DNA of 64,000 nt from Erinaceus europaeus (GCF_950295315.1 NC_080177.1:81164500-81228499); one strand, 5' to 3'; positions 21,221 through 32,456 are shown, numbered from the stretch's first letter. Notes: generated from the sequence alone by a model not told the origin. Numbers and translations are program-made.

Positions 21221-21399
21221 AACATATTTGACAGCCAATATGGTTCTTTATTATTAGAGTTAAGTATGGTAAAGTGTGCCTATTTACGTAAGCAATGAGA
21301 TAAATTTCTTTACCTAAACAAAGAGAACTGTTAACACATTTTGAAAAATAAATATATTTGAATAACAAAACAAAAGACACATAAATCCCCATCCGTCTC

Positions 21400-21487
21400 T
21401 TCCTCTTCTTCCCCCTCCTTCCACTCCTCCTCCACCTCCTTCTCCTCTGCTTCCTCTCTCTCTCTCTCTCTCTCTCCCCCTCCCTCT
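21400..21487 (+). repeat. Polypyrimidine tract including (CT)n
   Basis: CTT/CCT-rich stretch containing about 12 CT dinucleotides (21,451-21,476), which precedes an antisense L1 3' end. Confidence 0.85.
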
Positions 21488-21502
21488 TTCCCCCAAATCA
21501 TT

Positions 21503-21660
21503 TTATTGGCATTAATGGATTACAGTTTAGTTGTGGATACATGAGGACAGTTGTTAAAGTTTCGTACCTCCCAGTGATCAGTGTGGAACATCACTTCCAT
21601 TCCTGTGTAGGTCTGTGTGCACCACTGTGAGATAATCGTTGTGCATTGTAATGCAGGAGA
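21503..21660 (-). mobile_element. LINE-1 3' terminus fragment, antisense
   Basis: 'TTTATTGGCATTAATGGATT' followed by ACAGTTTAGTTGTGG and CAGTTGTTAAAGTTTCG resembles the antisense 17.8-kb L1 3' end, diverged. Confidence 0.6.
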
Positions 21661-21824
21661 AGTACATTTCACTTTTTATATCACTATCAGTGTTAAAAAA
21701 AGTATGCACTGAAGGGTTATAGTCTGACAAAATAGATATGTTTTCTGTTTTATCAAGGTCATTATTAAATGAACACCGACTTTGATTTCATTGATAAGTT
21801 CATAGTAGTGAAGAATATAATGGT

Positions 21825-21990
21825 GCTGGTCCAGGAGCTGGTGCTATGAATAAAGCATTGGACTCTCAAGCATGAGGTCCTGAGTTCAACCCCTGGCAGC
21901 ATGTGTATCAGAGTGGCTTCTGGTTCTTTCTCTCCCTCTCTCTCTCTGCCTATCTTCTTCATGAATAAATAAATAAAATCACAAAAAAGA
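21825..21990 (+). mobile_element. tRNA-derived SINE, short family C
   Basis: 'GGTCCAGGAGCTGGTGCTAT', 'AATAAAGCATTGGACTCTCA', 'GCATGAGGTCCTGAGTTCAA' (B box GAGTTCAACCC), 'CCCTGGCAGCATGTGTATCA', CT body and an ATGAATAAATAAATAAAATC tail. Unlike families A and B it lacks the CTGCAGG core. Confidence 0.88.
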
Positions 21991-22344
21991 ATATAACGGT
22001 CAGTAGTACAGTGTGGCATCACTACTTTGATTTCTGCTAAGATGCTGATAGTTTTATGGCTCATTCCTGGCACCATTATTTAATATGATGAAAAAATAAG
22101 TCTGGGTTTTATGATATACATTGTAAGACATGTAAACATTTGATGATACATTATCAAACATCTCATTCTTGGAGACAGCATTGACCAAGAGCTGGACTTA
22201 CTGGGCTTAGGAGCAGTCTTTTGTCTAGTTTTCATCAAGTAGACTTGACCAAGAGTTTGCCAGAGGGTCTTTGAAAGGGAATCCTAACTCTTAAATAAAT
22301 ATAATGGAAGATGTAGCTCCATTCCTCCATAAAATGTCAATTTT

Positions 22345-22530
22345 GGGGGGTTGGGCAGGTAGCACAGCGGGTTAAGTGCACATGGCGCAAAGCACAAGGA
22401 CCAACTTAAGGTTCCCAGTTCAAGCCCCCTGGCTCCCCACCTGCAGGGGAGTCACTTCACAGGTGGTGAAGCAGGTCTGCAGGTGTCTGTCTTTCTCTCC
22501 CCATCTCTGTCTTCCCCTCTGTTCTCAATA
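22345..22530 (+). mobile_element. tRNA-derived SINE, family A, 3'-truncated
   Basis: A GGGGGTTGGGCAGGTAGCAC head, 'GGGTTAAGTGCACATGGCGC', 'CACCTGCAGGGGAGTCACTT' and 'GAAGCAGGTCTGCAGGTG'. It stops in the CT body at 'CCCCTCTGTTCTCAAT' with no linker, terminal module or A tail, so the 3' part was deleted or recombined away. Confidence 0.88.
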
Positions 22531-23465
22531 TACTAAAAAGCATACTAGTCGATAAACTCCAGCATCCTTTAACTGAGGAAATGGGAAACAATCCATGTAG
22601 TTATATAAAAAAAACTCTCCTTGGGTCACCCATTATACAAAGAGTAAACAGTCTCACAGAAAATTCTTTCCACTTAAAAATATGAAATAATGTTAGATTG
22701 CCACAGAAGTGTTTTGGATGTGGAGAGATTTCTCAGATTAACTTTGGCTGGAGTTAGCATTATGTTTAGGTTTTAGAATGGAACTGAATCTTGAAACAAC
22801 TCGGAATTTTCTGTTTATAAAATGACTAGACGTACAGGCAGGGGATTTAAAAAAAAAAAAAGACAAAATTAGTGAATCACTGAATGCCACCTCTGTATTT
22901 AGATGTTTATTAACTTTAAGTATACAATTACCAGTTTTTGTCATCATAAGATTCTAAGATTATCCCAGAACATACATGTTGTGAAAAAATAAAATGTTTC
23001 ATAGACAAATTAGACATCTGTTCTAAAGTTCTTCTGTGCGACAGCAGTGATTTTAATTTGAGTAATACTGCTTTCACACATGCCTGCAGGTGAAAAGCAC
23101 CTTAATGTGATGTGTCAAGTGAACTGATGACTGAGAGAAAGAAATACCTACATTGTGATAATCCCTTGAACTTCCCAGTGGAAAGTTACTTAAATGACAT
23201 TTCTAGAAAGTGTTGAAATTGTTTTTAAGCACGTACATTAAACATCACTTAGGATGTTCAGTACAGGTAAGCTTTCTTCTTTAGGCCCTGTTTTCTTTGT
23301 AAAAATAACCATGTGCAGTAGAAATTTTAAAAAGTCAAAGGAAGTTTGAGAAATGTTTATCTCCAACTACCCAAATACTGATGATTTTCTGTAGTCTTGG
23401 TTTAAATTTTATTATTTGGCATATATATATACATACACACATACACACACACACACACATATATA
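22531..23465. other. Unassigned DNA
   Basis: AT-rich with no repeat family or coding content recognised, apart from an AT/CA tract at about 23,424-23,470. Confidence 0.5.
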
Positions 23466-23470
23466 TATAA
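23424..23470. repeat. Compound (AT)n(CA)n(AT)n microsatellite
   Basis: Alternating AT, then CA, then AT dinucleotides at the tail side of the SINE beginning at 23,470. Confidence 0.9.
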
Positions 23471-23585
23471 ATTTTTTAACAGAGCACTGCTCAGGTCTGG
23501 CTTATGGTGGTATGGAGGATTGAATCTGGGACTTTGGAGTTTCAGGTACGAGAGTCTGTATAACCATTATTCTATCCATCCCCTC
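23470..23585 (-). mobile_element. tRNA-derived SINE, family D
   Basis: Reverse of the 4.56-kb family: 'AACAGAGCACTGCTCAGGTC', 'TGGCTTATGGTGGTATGG', 'GGATTGAATCTGGGAC' and 'ATAACCATTATTCTATCC'. Tail side is the compound microsatellite. Confidence 0.82.
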
Positions 23586-23789
23586 ACTTGATATTTTCTG
23601 CATATTTAAAAATCATATATAATTTATAATTTAAAATGTCATGATCTAGTATCATTATAAATCAACTTATAATTAAATCATTGTAAAATTCAAGATGGAA
23701 TAATGGAATTTATGTAGATTGTTTTGTTTCTTACCTCTTGTTGAGTATTCATATTTCTACCAAGTTTAAAGTATTATTATTTTAATTTT

Positions 23790-23918
23790 TATTTATTCAC
23801 TTATTTAACCAGAGTGCTGCTCAGTTCTGACTTATGGTACTGCTGAGGATTGAATCTGGGAGCTAGAATCGAGCATGCAAGTCTTTTGTAGAACTATTAT
23901 GCTATCTCCCTAGCTCGA
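23790..23918 (-). mobile_element. tRNA-derived SINE, family D
   Basis: Second minus copy 300 bp from the previous one: 'AACCAGAGTGCTGCTCAGTT', 'GAGGATTGAATCTGGGAGC', 'AGAACTATTATGCTATCTCC'. Confidence 0.82.
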
Positions 23919-24785
23919 TATTTTCTGTGATACATAATATTAAAATATTTGGGAAATTTTTATACTTAGATATCTATAAGTGTTCTATCTTATTACAATT
24001 TCTAAAAGGGTACTTAACAAATCAAATAATATGAAAAATAGTATGATTATCTGTATATGTTAGTGAATTTCCATTATACTATTCCTACTCATATAGTAAA
24101 TTTACAGTGTGTGAGACCATGGCCATTTTATTCATTCTGCCTCCATAGGGCCTGGTGACGTTTGTGGGTTGAGACTCTTCTAAAGTATAGGGTTGGATCT
24201 TTGAAGATGTAAAATATTACTATTTGTATATTTAAAGATACTGAGTTCAATATCATCTGTTGCTACTCCTGAGGCTTTTGTCACTTCCTACAGTGGCAAT
24301 ATAAACATACATATTTTTAATATATAATATATAAAGATAAATAAAGAATACTTCTATAAAAAAGGTTACAAAACAAAAGTAAGCCTTCTGACTTTTGGAC
24401 AATAAAATATAGTAAAATAATCACAAAATCTACTTACACAGTAAATTTACGTACACAGTAAATTTACATATTTCAACACTAATTAGAGGCACCCAGTATT
24501 ACTTTCTGCAATGCTGAAAATGCACTATGTTGTATGGTGTGGGCAAGTAGCCAACTTAACTATCTAACACCTACTAGGAAGATGTTAATTTTTCCTAAAT
24601 TAATTTAAGTATCTGTGTGTCTCCTAGTTACTGTGATGGACAGTACATGTGAAATCGTTGCCATGTTTTAAATAAGGACAATCTAAAATATTAGCCTTTC
24701 ACTTTACATATGGACAAAATTTTATCAGTGTCTGTGAATTAGTTTTTAAAATCAATGTTGAAGTCCAGAAATAGAATTGCATACT
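23919..24785. other. Unassigned AT-rich DNA bordering a satellite
   Basis: No repeat family or coding content recognised up to the start of the tandem array. Confidence 0.5.
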
Positions 24786-27700
24786 ATAGTGAAGTGTAGT
24801 GTAGTGAGATGCAGTGTGTAGTGTTGTATAGTGTAGGAAGTGTAGTGAAGTGTGTAGTGTAGTGTAGGGAAGTGTTGTGTAACGTAGTATAATGGGAAGT
24901 AGTGTTCTGTAGCACAGTGAAGTGTAGTGTTTAGTGAAGAGTACTGTAATATGTAGTGTGAGGTCGTGTAGTGTAGTACAGTGAAGTAGTATAGTGCACT
25001 GTAGTATATTGTGATGTAGTATAATGTGACGTAGTGTAGTGTAGTATAATGTGATGTAATGTAGTGTAGTGTGATATAGTGTAGTGTAGTGTAGTGTAAT
25101 GTGACGTAGTGTAGTGTAGTATAATGTGATGTGATGTAGTGTAGTGTAGTGTGATATAGTGTAATGTAGTGTACTGTGATGTAGTGTGATATAGTGTAGT
25201 GTAATGTAGTGTAATGTGACGTAGTGTAGTATAGTATAGTGATGTAGTGTAGTATAATGTGATGTAGTACAGTGTAGTGTAGTGTGATGTAGTATAGTGT
25301 AGTGTAATATGATGTAGTGTAGTGTAATGTGTAGTATAGTGTAGTATATTGTGATATAATGTAGTGTAATGTGATGCAGTATATGTAGTGTGTATAGTGT
25401 AGTGTGTAGTGTAGTGTAGTCTGATGTGATGTAGTGTAGTATAATGTAATATAGTATAATGTGATGTAGTGTAATGTGTGTTGTGTAGTGTAGTATAATG
25501 TGTATTATGTAGTGCAGTATAGTGTGATGTAGTGTAGTTTAGTGTGATGTGCTATAGTGTAGTGTAATATAGTGTAATGTGTGTAGTATAGTGTAATGTA
25601 GTGTAGTGTGCATTATGTAATGTAGTGTAATGTGATGTAGTGTAGTGGAATATAGTGTAATATGATGTAGTGTAGTGTGTATTATGTAGTGTAATATAGT
25701 GTACTGTGATATAGTGTAGTGTGTAGTATAGTGTAATATAGTGTACTGTGATATACTGTAGTGTGTAGTATAGTGTAATATAGTGTAGTGTGTAGTACAG
25801 GGTAATATAGTGTACTGTGATAGAGTGTAGCGTGTAGTATAATGTAATATAGTGTACTGTGATAGAGTATGTGTGTAGTATAGTGTAATATAGTGTACTG
25901 TGATAGAGTGTATCATGTAGTATAGTGTAATATAGTGTACTGTGATAGAGTGTAGCGTGTAGTATAGTGTAATATAGTGTACTGTGATAGAGTGTAGCAT
26001 GTAGTATAGTGTACTGTGATAGAGTGTAGTGTGTAGTATAGTTTAATATAGTGTACTATGATAGAGTGTAGTGTGTAGTATAGTGTAATATAGTGTACTG
26101 TGATAGAGTGTAGCATATAGTATAGTGTAATATAGTGTCTGTGATAGAGTGTAGCATATAGTATAGTGTAATATAGTGTACTGTGATAGAGTGTAGCATG
26201 TAGTATACTGTACTATAGTGTACTGTGATATAGTGTAGCGTGTAGTATGTAGTGTAATATAGTGTACTGTGATAGAATGTAGCGTATAGTATAGTGTACT
26301 GTGATAGAGTGTAGTGTGTAGTATAGTGTAATATAGTATAGTGTAATGTGATGTAGTGTAGTGTAATGTGATGTCGTGTAATGTAGTGTGCAGTGTAGTG
26401 TGATGTAGTATAGTGTGTATTATGTAGTGTAGTGTAATATAGTGTACTGTGATTTAGTGTATCGTGTAGTATAGTGTAATATAGTGTACTGTGATTTAGT
26501 GTATCGTGTAGTGTAATATAGTGTACTGTGATTTAATGTAGCGTGTAGTGTAGTGTAATACAGAGTACTGTGATTTAGTGTAGTGTGTAGTGTAGTGTGA
26601 TACAGAGTACTGTGATAGAGTGTAGCGTGTAGTGTAGTGTAATACAGAGTACTGTGATAGATAGAGTGTAGCGTGTAGTGTAGTGTAATACAGAATACTG
26701 TGATTGATAGAGTGTAGCCTGTAGTGTAGTGTAACACAGAGTACTGTGATGGAGTGTCGCCTGTAGTGTAATGTAACACAGAGTACTGTGATGGAGTGTC
26801 GCCTGTAGTGTAGTGTAGTACAGTGTACTGTGATGGAGTGTCGCCTGTAGTGTAGTGTAGTACAGTGTACTGTGATGGAGTGTCGCCTGTAGTGTAGTGT
26901 AGTACAGTGTACTGTGATGGAGTGTCGCCTGTAGTGTAGTGTAGTACAGTGTACTGTGATGGAGTGTCGCCTGTAGTGTAGTGTAGTACAGTGTACTGTG
27001 ATGGAGTGTCGTGTGTAGTGTAGTGTAGTACAGTGTACTGTGATGGAGTGTCGCCTGTAGTGTAGTGTAGTACAGTGTACTGTGATGGAGTGTCGCCTGT
27101 AGTGTAGTGTAGTACAGTGTACTGTGATGGAGTGTCGCCTGTAGTGTAATGTAACACAGAGTACTGTGATGGAGTGTCGCCTGTAGTGTAGTGTAGTACA
27201 GTGTACTGTGATGGAGTGTCGCCTGTAGTGTAGTGTAGTACAGTGTACTGTGAGGGAGTGTCGCCTGTAGTGTAGTGTAGTACAGTGTACTGTGATGGAG
27301 TGTAGCGTGTAGTGTAGTGTAGTGTAATACAGTGTACTGTGTTGGAGTGTAGCGTGTAGTGTAGTGTAATGCAGTGTACTGTGATGGAGTGTAGCGTGTA
27401 GTGTAGTGTAATACAGTGTACTGTGATAGAGTATAGCGTGTAGTATAGTGTAATATAGTGTACTGTGATAGAGTGTAGCATGTATACTGTGATAGAGTGT
27501 AGCGTGTAGTATAGTGTAATATAGTGTACTGTGATAGAGTGTAGCATGTAGTGTAGTGTAATATAGTGTACTGTGATAGAGTGTGTGTGTAGTATAGTGT
27601 AATATAGTGTACTGTGATATAGTGTAGCGTGTAGTGTAGTGTAATATAGTGTACTGTGATAGAGTGTGTGTGTAGTGTAATATAGTGTACTGTGATAGAG

Positions 27701-28520
27701 TGTAGCGTGTAGTATAGTGTAATATAGTGTACTGTGATAGAGTGTAGTGTGTAGTATAGTGTAATATAGTGTAGTGTAATGTGATGTAGTGTAGTGTAAT
27801 GTGATGTAGTGTAATGTAGTGTGCAGTGTAGTGTGACGTAGTATAGTGTGTATTATGTAGTGTAATGTAATATAGTGTTTTGTGATTTAGTGTAGCGTGT
27901 AGTATAGTGTAAAATAGTGTACTGTGATAGAGTGTAGTGTGCAGTATAGTGTAATATAGTGTAATGTGATAGAGTGTAGTGTGTAGTATAGTGTAATGTG
28001 ATATAGTGTAGTGTGTAGTATAGTGTAATATAGTGTAGTGTGATATAATGTAGTGTGTAGTATAGTATAATATAGTGTAGTGTAATGTGATGTAGTGTGC
28101 AGTGTAGTGTGACGTAGTATAGTGTGTATTATGTAGTGTAGTGTAATATAGTGTACTGTGATATAGTGTAGTGTGTAGTATAGTGTAATATAGTGTACTG
28201 TGATATAGTGTAGTGTGTAGTATAGTGTAATATAGTGTAGTGTGATGTGATGTAGTGTAGTAGTTTAGTGTAGTGTAATGTAGTGTAGTGCCCTGCAGTA
28301 GTATAGTGTAGTATAGTATATTGTGATATAGTGTAGTGTGATGTAGTATAGTGTGTATTGTGCAGTGTAATGTAGTGTAGTGCCTTGTAGTAGTATAGTG
28401 TAGTATAGTATATTGTGATATAGTGTAGTGTGATGTAGCATAGTGTGTATAGTGCACTGTAATGTAGTGTGTTGTAATGTGATTTAGTGTAGTGTAGTAG
28501 AGTGTAGTGTGTATTTGAAG
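24786..28520 (+). repeat. 3.7-kb tandem array of TAGTG-like pentamers with a 42-bp higher-order unit
   Basis: The plus strand is almost free of C and built from GTAGT/GTGTA/ATAGT/GTGAT words. The edges (24.8-25.6 and 27.75-28.5 kb) are irregular pentamer mixtures. From about 25.6 kb a longer unit appears, and between 26755 and 27300 it is exactly periodic: 13 consecutive 42-bp units, phase checked by TGTCGC at 26755 and 26881 and by the unit starts at 27007 and 27301. Because 42 is divisible by three and the unit lacks a minus-strand stop in two frames, 'proteins' of 375 and 653 aa appear with a 14-residue repeat. They are artefacts. Each 42-bp unit contains the hairpin-capable AGTAC-AGT-GTACT. 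Confidence 0.98.
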
Positions 28521-28878
28521 GTAAGGAACTTAGAAATTTGAGGCAATCAAGTTAAAATCCCACCAACCTCCCTTTTCACATGCCTTTGCGGTCTCTAAAC
28601 ATTTGCATATGATGTCCAGTTATCTGCACTTTCGGAGCAAAACTGACTCAATTGTCAAAATTACAATTAGTCTCATTGCAAAAATAAAACAAGATAAAGA
28701 AAAACACCCAAACCCAAACAAAAGCACCACACACAAACTCTAGTGTACAAGTTTCCTAGCACAGAACCAGACATGTAGTCTGCACTGACTTTTTTGAGAG
28801 TTTTGCTTTGTCAACTCAGTCTAAATTTGATGAGACTCAGTAGCTACAAGTACTATGATCCCGTGAGACACTTTCTCC
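28521..28878. other. Unassigned DNA
   Basis: No repeat family or coding content recognised. Confidence 0.5.
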
Positions 28879-28879
28879 T

Positions 28880-29030
28880 AGTCATCACGTTTTTCGCCTT
28901 TATTTCTTTTGTTGGTAAAGGATCAGAGACTGGGTTAGAGAGGGAGGTAAAAGGGAAGAAAGATAGGAGAGCCACCCACAGCATTGCTTCACTGTTTGGC
29001 AAGCCTCCCTCCCATTCTCCTGTAAGTGGA
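28880..29030 (-). mobile_element. Old tRNA-derived SINE fragment, family B-like
   Basis: Minus strand carries a decayed body and core: 'CACTTACAGGAGAATGGG' in place of CACCTGCAGG..., 'AAACAGTGAAGCAATGCTG'. The head is missing. Confidence 0.55.
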
Positions 29031-29049
29031 TCACTGAATGTTAATTTCC

Positions 29050-30420
29050 AAGATTGTTGCTTTTACAGAGCACAATTCCGCTCTCGTCAGAATGTGTGTC
29101 AGCAGTCCCACATTTTCCCCCACTTTGACATAATTCTTCACCATAAAACACAGACTTTTCATCCTCCCCCAGCTTCTTTCTTTTTGAGATGCAATATAAT
29201 CGGATGCACTATACCCTACCTAATTAAGTTTTGGCCACTTTTTTTTTCTTGCTTGATTTCTTAAGTCCCAACCATGAATAGTATCATCTGTTTTCACCCT
29301 CCCTCTAGCTTATTTCACTTCACATGATTCTTCAAGTTCCATCCATATTGTAGAAAAAGAGAAAATTTAATTCCTTACTTTTGATCTGTATAGTCTTCCC
29401 TAACCACTCATCAGGGAGTTGGGCGGTAGGGCATCGGGTTAAGTGCATGTGGTGCAAAGCGCAAGGACCTGCTTAAGGATCCCGGTTCGATTCCCCGGCT
29501 CCCCACCTGCAGGGGAGTCGCTTCACAAGCGGTGAAGCAGGTCTGCAGGTGTCTGTCTTTCTCTCCTCCTCTCTGTCTTCCCTTTCTCTCTCCATTTCTC
29601 TCTGTCCTATTCAACAATGAAAAACATCAACATCAACAACAATAATAATAAATACAACAAGGCTACAACAAAAAGGGCAATAAAAGGGGGGCAATGGCCT
29701 CCAGGAGCAGTGGATTCATGGTGCAGGCTAGCTCCCCTAGCCTAGTTTAAATGTGTATGCTTAGCAAATTTGTTACTCGGGAGTCTGGCGGTAGCGCAGC
29801 CAGTTAAACACAGGTAGTGCAAAGCTCTAGGACCGGCATAAGGATCCCGGTTCAAACCCCGGCTCCCCACCTGCAGGGGAGTCGCTTCACAAGTGGTGAA
29901 GCAGGTCTGCAGGTGTCTGTCTTTCTCTCCCCTTCACTGTCTTCCCCTCCTCTCTCCATTTCTCTTCTCTGTCGTATCCAAAAACAATGACATCAATACT
30001 AACTATAAGAATAAAACAACAAGGGCAACAAAAGGAAATAAATAAATAAATAACCTAAAAAAAAAAAACCCACTCATCTGTTGTTGGGGATGTGGGTTGC
30101 TTCCCAAAACTGGGCTGTTACAAATTGTGCTACAGTGAACACTGGTGAGCCTCGGTCTCTTTGGACAAGTTTTTGTGTGTTTGGGATAGTTACATAATGA
30201 AGGAATTGTCAGATGGTATGAAAGGTCCCTTTTCAGTATTCTAAGAAATCTCCAAACCATTTGACATAGGGGCTCCACCAATTCACATTCCACCAACAGT
30301 CTTAACAGGTTTCCCTTTCATCACATCCTTGCCAGCATTTACTGGCTCTGTCCTCTTCTTCATCTCCTGCTCCTTTTCCTTCTCCTTTTTTTTATGACCA
30401 TTTCTCTTAGTGATTTGTAA
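29050..30420 (-). mobile_element. LINE-1 3' half, antisense, split by a composite SINE
   Basis: 29,050-29,403 is the reverse of an L1 3' UTR ('CTAGCTTATTTCACTTCACA', 'TTCAAGTTCCATCCATATTG'). 30,079-30,345 is antisense ORF2 ('TGTTGTTGGGGATGTGGGTT', 'CTACAGTGAACACTGG', 'ACATAGGGGCTCCACCAATT', 'CATCCTTGCCAGCATTTACT'). The two halves join perfectly if the insert at 29,413-30,069 and one target duplication are removed. Confidence 0.86.
29413..30069 (+). mobile_element. Composite SINE insertion: two family A SINEs joined by 50 bp of transduced sequence
   Basis: One 9-bp target duplication, CCACTCATC (29404-29412 and 30070-30078), encloses three parts. First, a family A SINE (29,413-29,728) that stops inside its terminal module at 'GGTGCAGGC'. 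Second, about 50 bp with no SINE identity (29,727-29,777). Third, a second family A SINE of the AAATAAAT-tailed subtype (29,778-30,069). The middle part and the second SINE are an inverted copy of 32,143-32,479. The single duplication means the composite arrived in one event rather than as two insertions. Confidence 0.85.
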
Positions 30421-30454
30421 GATTGTAAGAGAAAGTAGATGTAGTCCTTTTTAA

Positions 30455-30836
30455 TGTAAAGGATTCTCATAGAGCTGAGGCAGTGTCTTGTGACTGACAT
30501 TGCCCTGGCAGGAAATGTGAGAATCAGAGGGGTCAGGTGAGCAGACAAAAGAAAGCTTAAATCAGACAATCAGACAGTTAGGAGGGGCAGCTCTCCCAGA
30601 CTATGGTAGCTGGGACAGAGAGCCCCCCTGGGTTAAGCTGGGGGAGTTTTTATACTGTCTAAACTCAGAGCTATTTCTGGTTGCATGGGAAGACTGGTCT
30701 TGAGGAAGTCTCTCAATGTGTGTTTGATGCCGGCAGGAGCAAGGCAAGTTCTGCCTGTGTGGAGATCTGTTCTCAGCATTTGTTTTTTCCCCCAGATAAG
30801 TTATTTCTCTGAGGGTAGGGAGTTCAGGCCTTAACA
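30455..30836 (-). mobile_element. Probable solo LTR of an endogenous retrovirus, antisense
   Basis: The 382-bp stretch has near-matching ends (plus strand TGTAAAGG...CCTTAACA, 7 of 8 inverted). On the minus strand GTATAAAAAC, the same TATA-like word as in the 12.8-kb LTR, lies mid-element, and the composition is richer in GC than its flanks. I could not find a clear target duplication (TTTTAA on one side, TATTTT on the other), so the exact boundaries and the LTR identity are tentative. Confidence 0.5.
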
Positions 30837-30894
30837 TATTTTCTTCACTCTTAGTTTTTTTTTTTTTCATCCACCCTAGGATGTATTTCTCTCT

Positions 30895-31131
30895 CTTTCT
30901 TTTTTCATTTTATTCCTTAGGACAGAGATAAATTCAGAGAAGATGGGGAGACAGAAAGGGAGGGGAAAAAAACCAGACACTGCAGACCTGCTTCACCACT
31001 TGTAAAGCATTTCACCTGCAGGGAGACAGGATGGAGGTGGTGGGGGTTGAGCCCAGGTCCTTGTGCATGTCCTGGCAGATAGTATGCCATGCACCCTGCC
31101 CTTAATCCCATGCACCACCGCCCAGCCCCCC
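30895..31131 (-). mobile_element. tRNA-derived SINE, family A/B type, diverged
   Basis: Minus strand shows body, core ('TGCAGGTGAAATGC', 'AAGCAGGTCTGCAGTGTC') and a head ending in a GGGCTGGGCGGTGGTGCATG segment. A 20-bp duplication near the head ('GTGCATGTCCTGGCAGATAG' before 'TATGCCATGCACCCTG') has disturbed the A box region. Confidence 0.8.
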
Positions 31132-31179
31132 ATGGGGGTCTGTTCTTTAATGCAGTATTTGTACAGATCTTTTCCTCAT

Positions 31180-31275
31180 TTTAAAATTTATTGATTTGTT
31201 TTTGATAGGTGAGAGTGAAATTAAGAGGGGAAAGGAAGACAGTGAGAGCAGCAAAGGGACACCTGCAATCCTAGG
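31180..31275 (-). mobile_element. tRNA-derived SINE fragment, family B body
   Basis: Minus-strand tail and CT body only: 'AAAATTTATTGATTTG', GAGAGTGAAATTAAGAGGGG, 'GGGACACCTGCAATCC'. The head is absent. Confidence 0.7.
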
Positions 31276-32133
31276 TTAGTTACAGCTTGGGAAGGATTTG
31301 TGAAGTAATGTTGCTATTGTTGTGTGCTTTCCTGTTTTCTGTTTTCATTTTTATATCAGTGAAAGTACATTCCACACTAGAGCATTATAAAAATATTAAA
31401 ATGCCTACAGCAAAACTATACCTTGTGTGCTTTAGCATCAAGCAAAATATTCTGCCAATAAAACTTGATATTTGTCTTTAGCTTTGAAAGGACACAGCAC
31501 ATATTTAGCAAATGCGTAAGTCAAACAAGGTAAACCGAGAACTTCATCAAATCCCAGCCTATTCAGCTTTGCATACTGAAATTTATTGAATTAACATGTG
31601 AAATAAATTTAGCCAACAAAGTTAGTATTCTATTCTGGTCATAGTTATCTTTTAAATGTTTACATATTTATTACTTTATATATTGATGTCTTATGTTATT
31701 GTATTAAGAAAATGCAACTAAATTGTGTTATCTTAAAGTTGTAATTATATAGGTTTATTTAATGATTTTAGACTCAAAAGAAAACCTATAAAACCTGGTC
31801 CACATATCTCAGAGGTTGAACAGTACTGGTACAGTGGTAACTCTGTGTTTATTAGATTATTAGCCCATGGAAATATTAATTGTATTGTTCGAAATATACT
31901 AACTAAAATTTCTGTTATGTTCGTAAGCAAACATTCTTATTAGTACTTTTTTCACAACAATATCCTCAGGCAGATATAATGATCTGCAATTTACTATTAA
32001 AACCTCCAGGCACAAGAAACTGAAAAATTTATCCCAGAACCTGTCTAAAATCAAGAAGAATTCACAGTAAAACACGGACTACCTGTTAACTAATGCTGTG
32101 GTCTTTTTAACATAAGATTTGTAAATTTTTTTT
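31276..32133. other. Unassigned AT-rich DNA
   Basis: No repeat family or coding content recognised. Confidence 0.5.
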
Positions 32134-32142
32134 GAGTTACAA

Positions 32143-32427
32143 TTTTTTTTTCCTAATATTTATTTATTCCCTTTTGTTGCCCTTGTAGTTTTTTTTATTG
32201 TTGTTGTTATTGATGTCATCATTGTTAGATAGGACAGAGAGAAATGGAGAGAGGAGGGGAAGACACAGAGGGGAAGAGAGAATGACAGACACCTGCAGAC
32301 CTGCTTCACCGCTTGTGAAGAGACTCTCCTGCAGGTGGGGAGCCCGGGGCTCGAACCGGGATCCTTATGCCGGTCCTAGAGCTTTGCACCACCTGCGCTT
32401 AACTGGCTGCGCTACCGCCAGACTCCC
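32143..32427 (-). mobile_element. tRNA-derived SINE, family A (AAATAAAT-tailed), putative source of the 29.8-kb copy
   Basis: Full minus-strand copy. Target duplication with one mismatch: GAGTTACAA (32134-32142) and GAGTAACAA (32428-32436). It shares private changes with the second SINE of the composite at 29.78 kb: 'GCAGCCAGTTAA' in the A box region and 'AAAGCTCTAGGACC' instead of AAAGCGCAAGGACC. Confidence 0.92.
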
Positions 32428-32456
32428 GAGTAACAAATTTGCTAAGCACACACATT

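Noticed and set aside
26420..28457. 375- and 653-aa minus-strand frames with a 14-residue repeat, suggestive of a repeat protein or antifreeze-like gene
   Set aside because: The repeat is the translation of a 42-bp satellite unit (42 = 3 x 14) and overlaps in two frames on the same strand. Composition follows the DNA repeat, and the array decays into stop-containing pentamers at both ends.
24786..28520. CRISPR-like array
   Set aside because: There are no distinct unique spacers; the units are contiguous tandem repeats, and the surroundings are mammalian.
28794..29264. 156-aa frame as a candidate exon
   Set aside because: It crosses an old SINE fragment and antisense L1 3' UTR; the residues follow those repeats.
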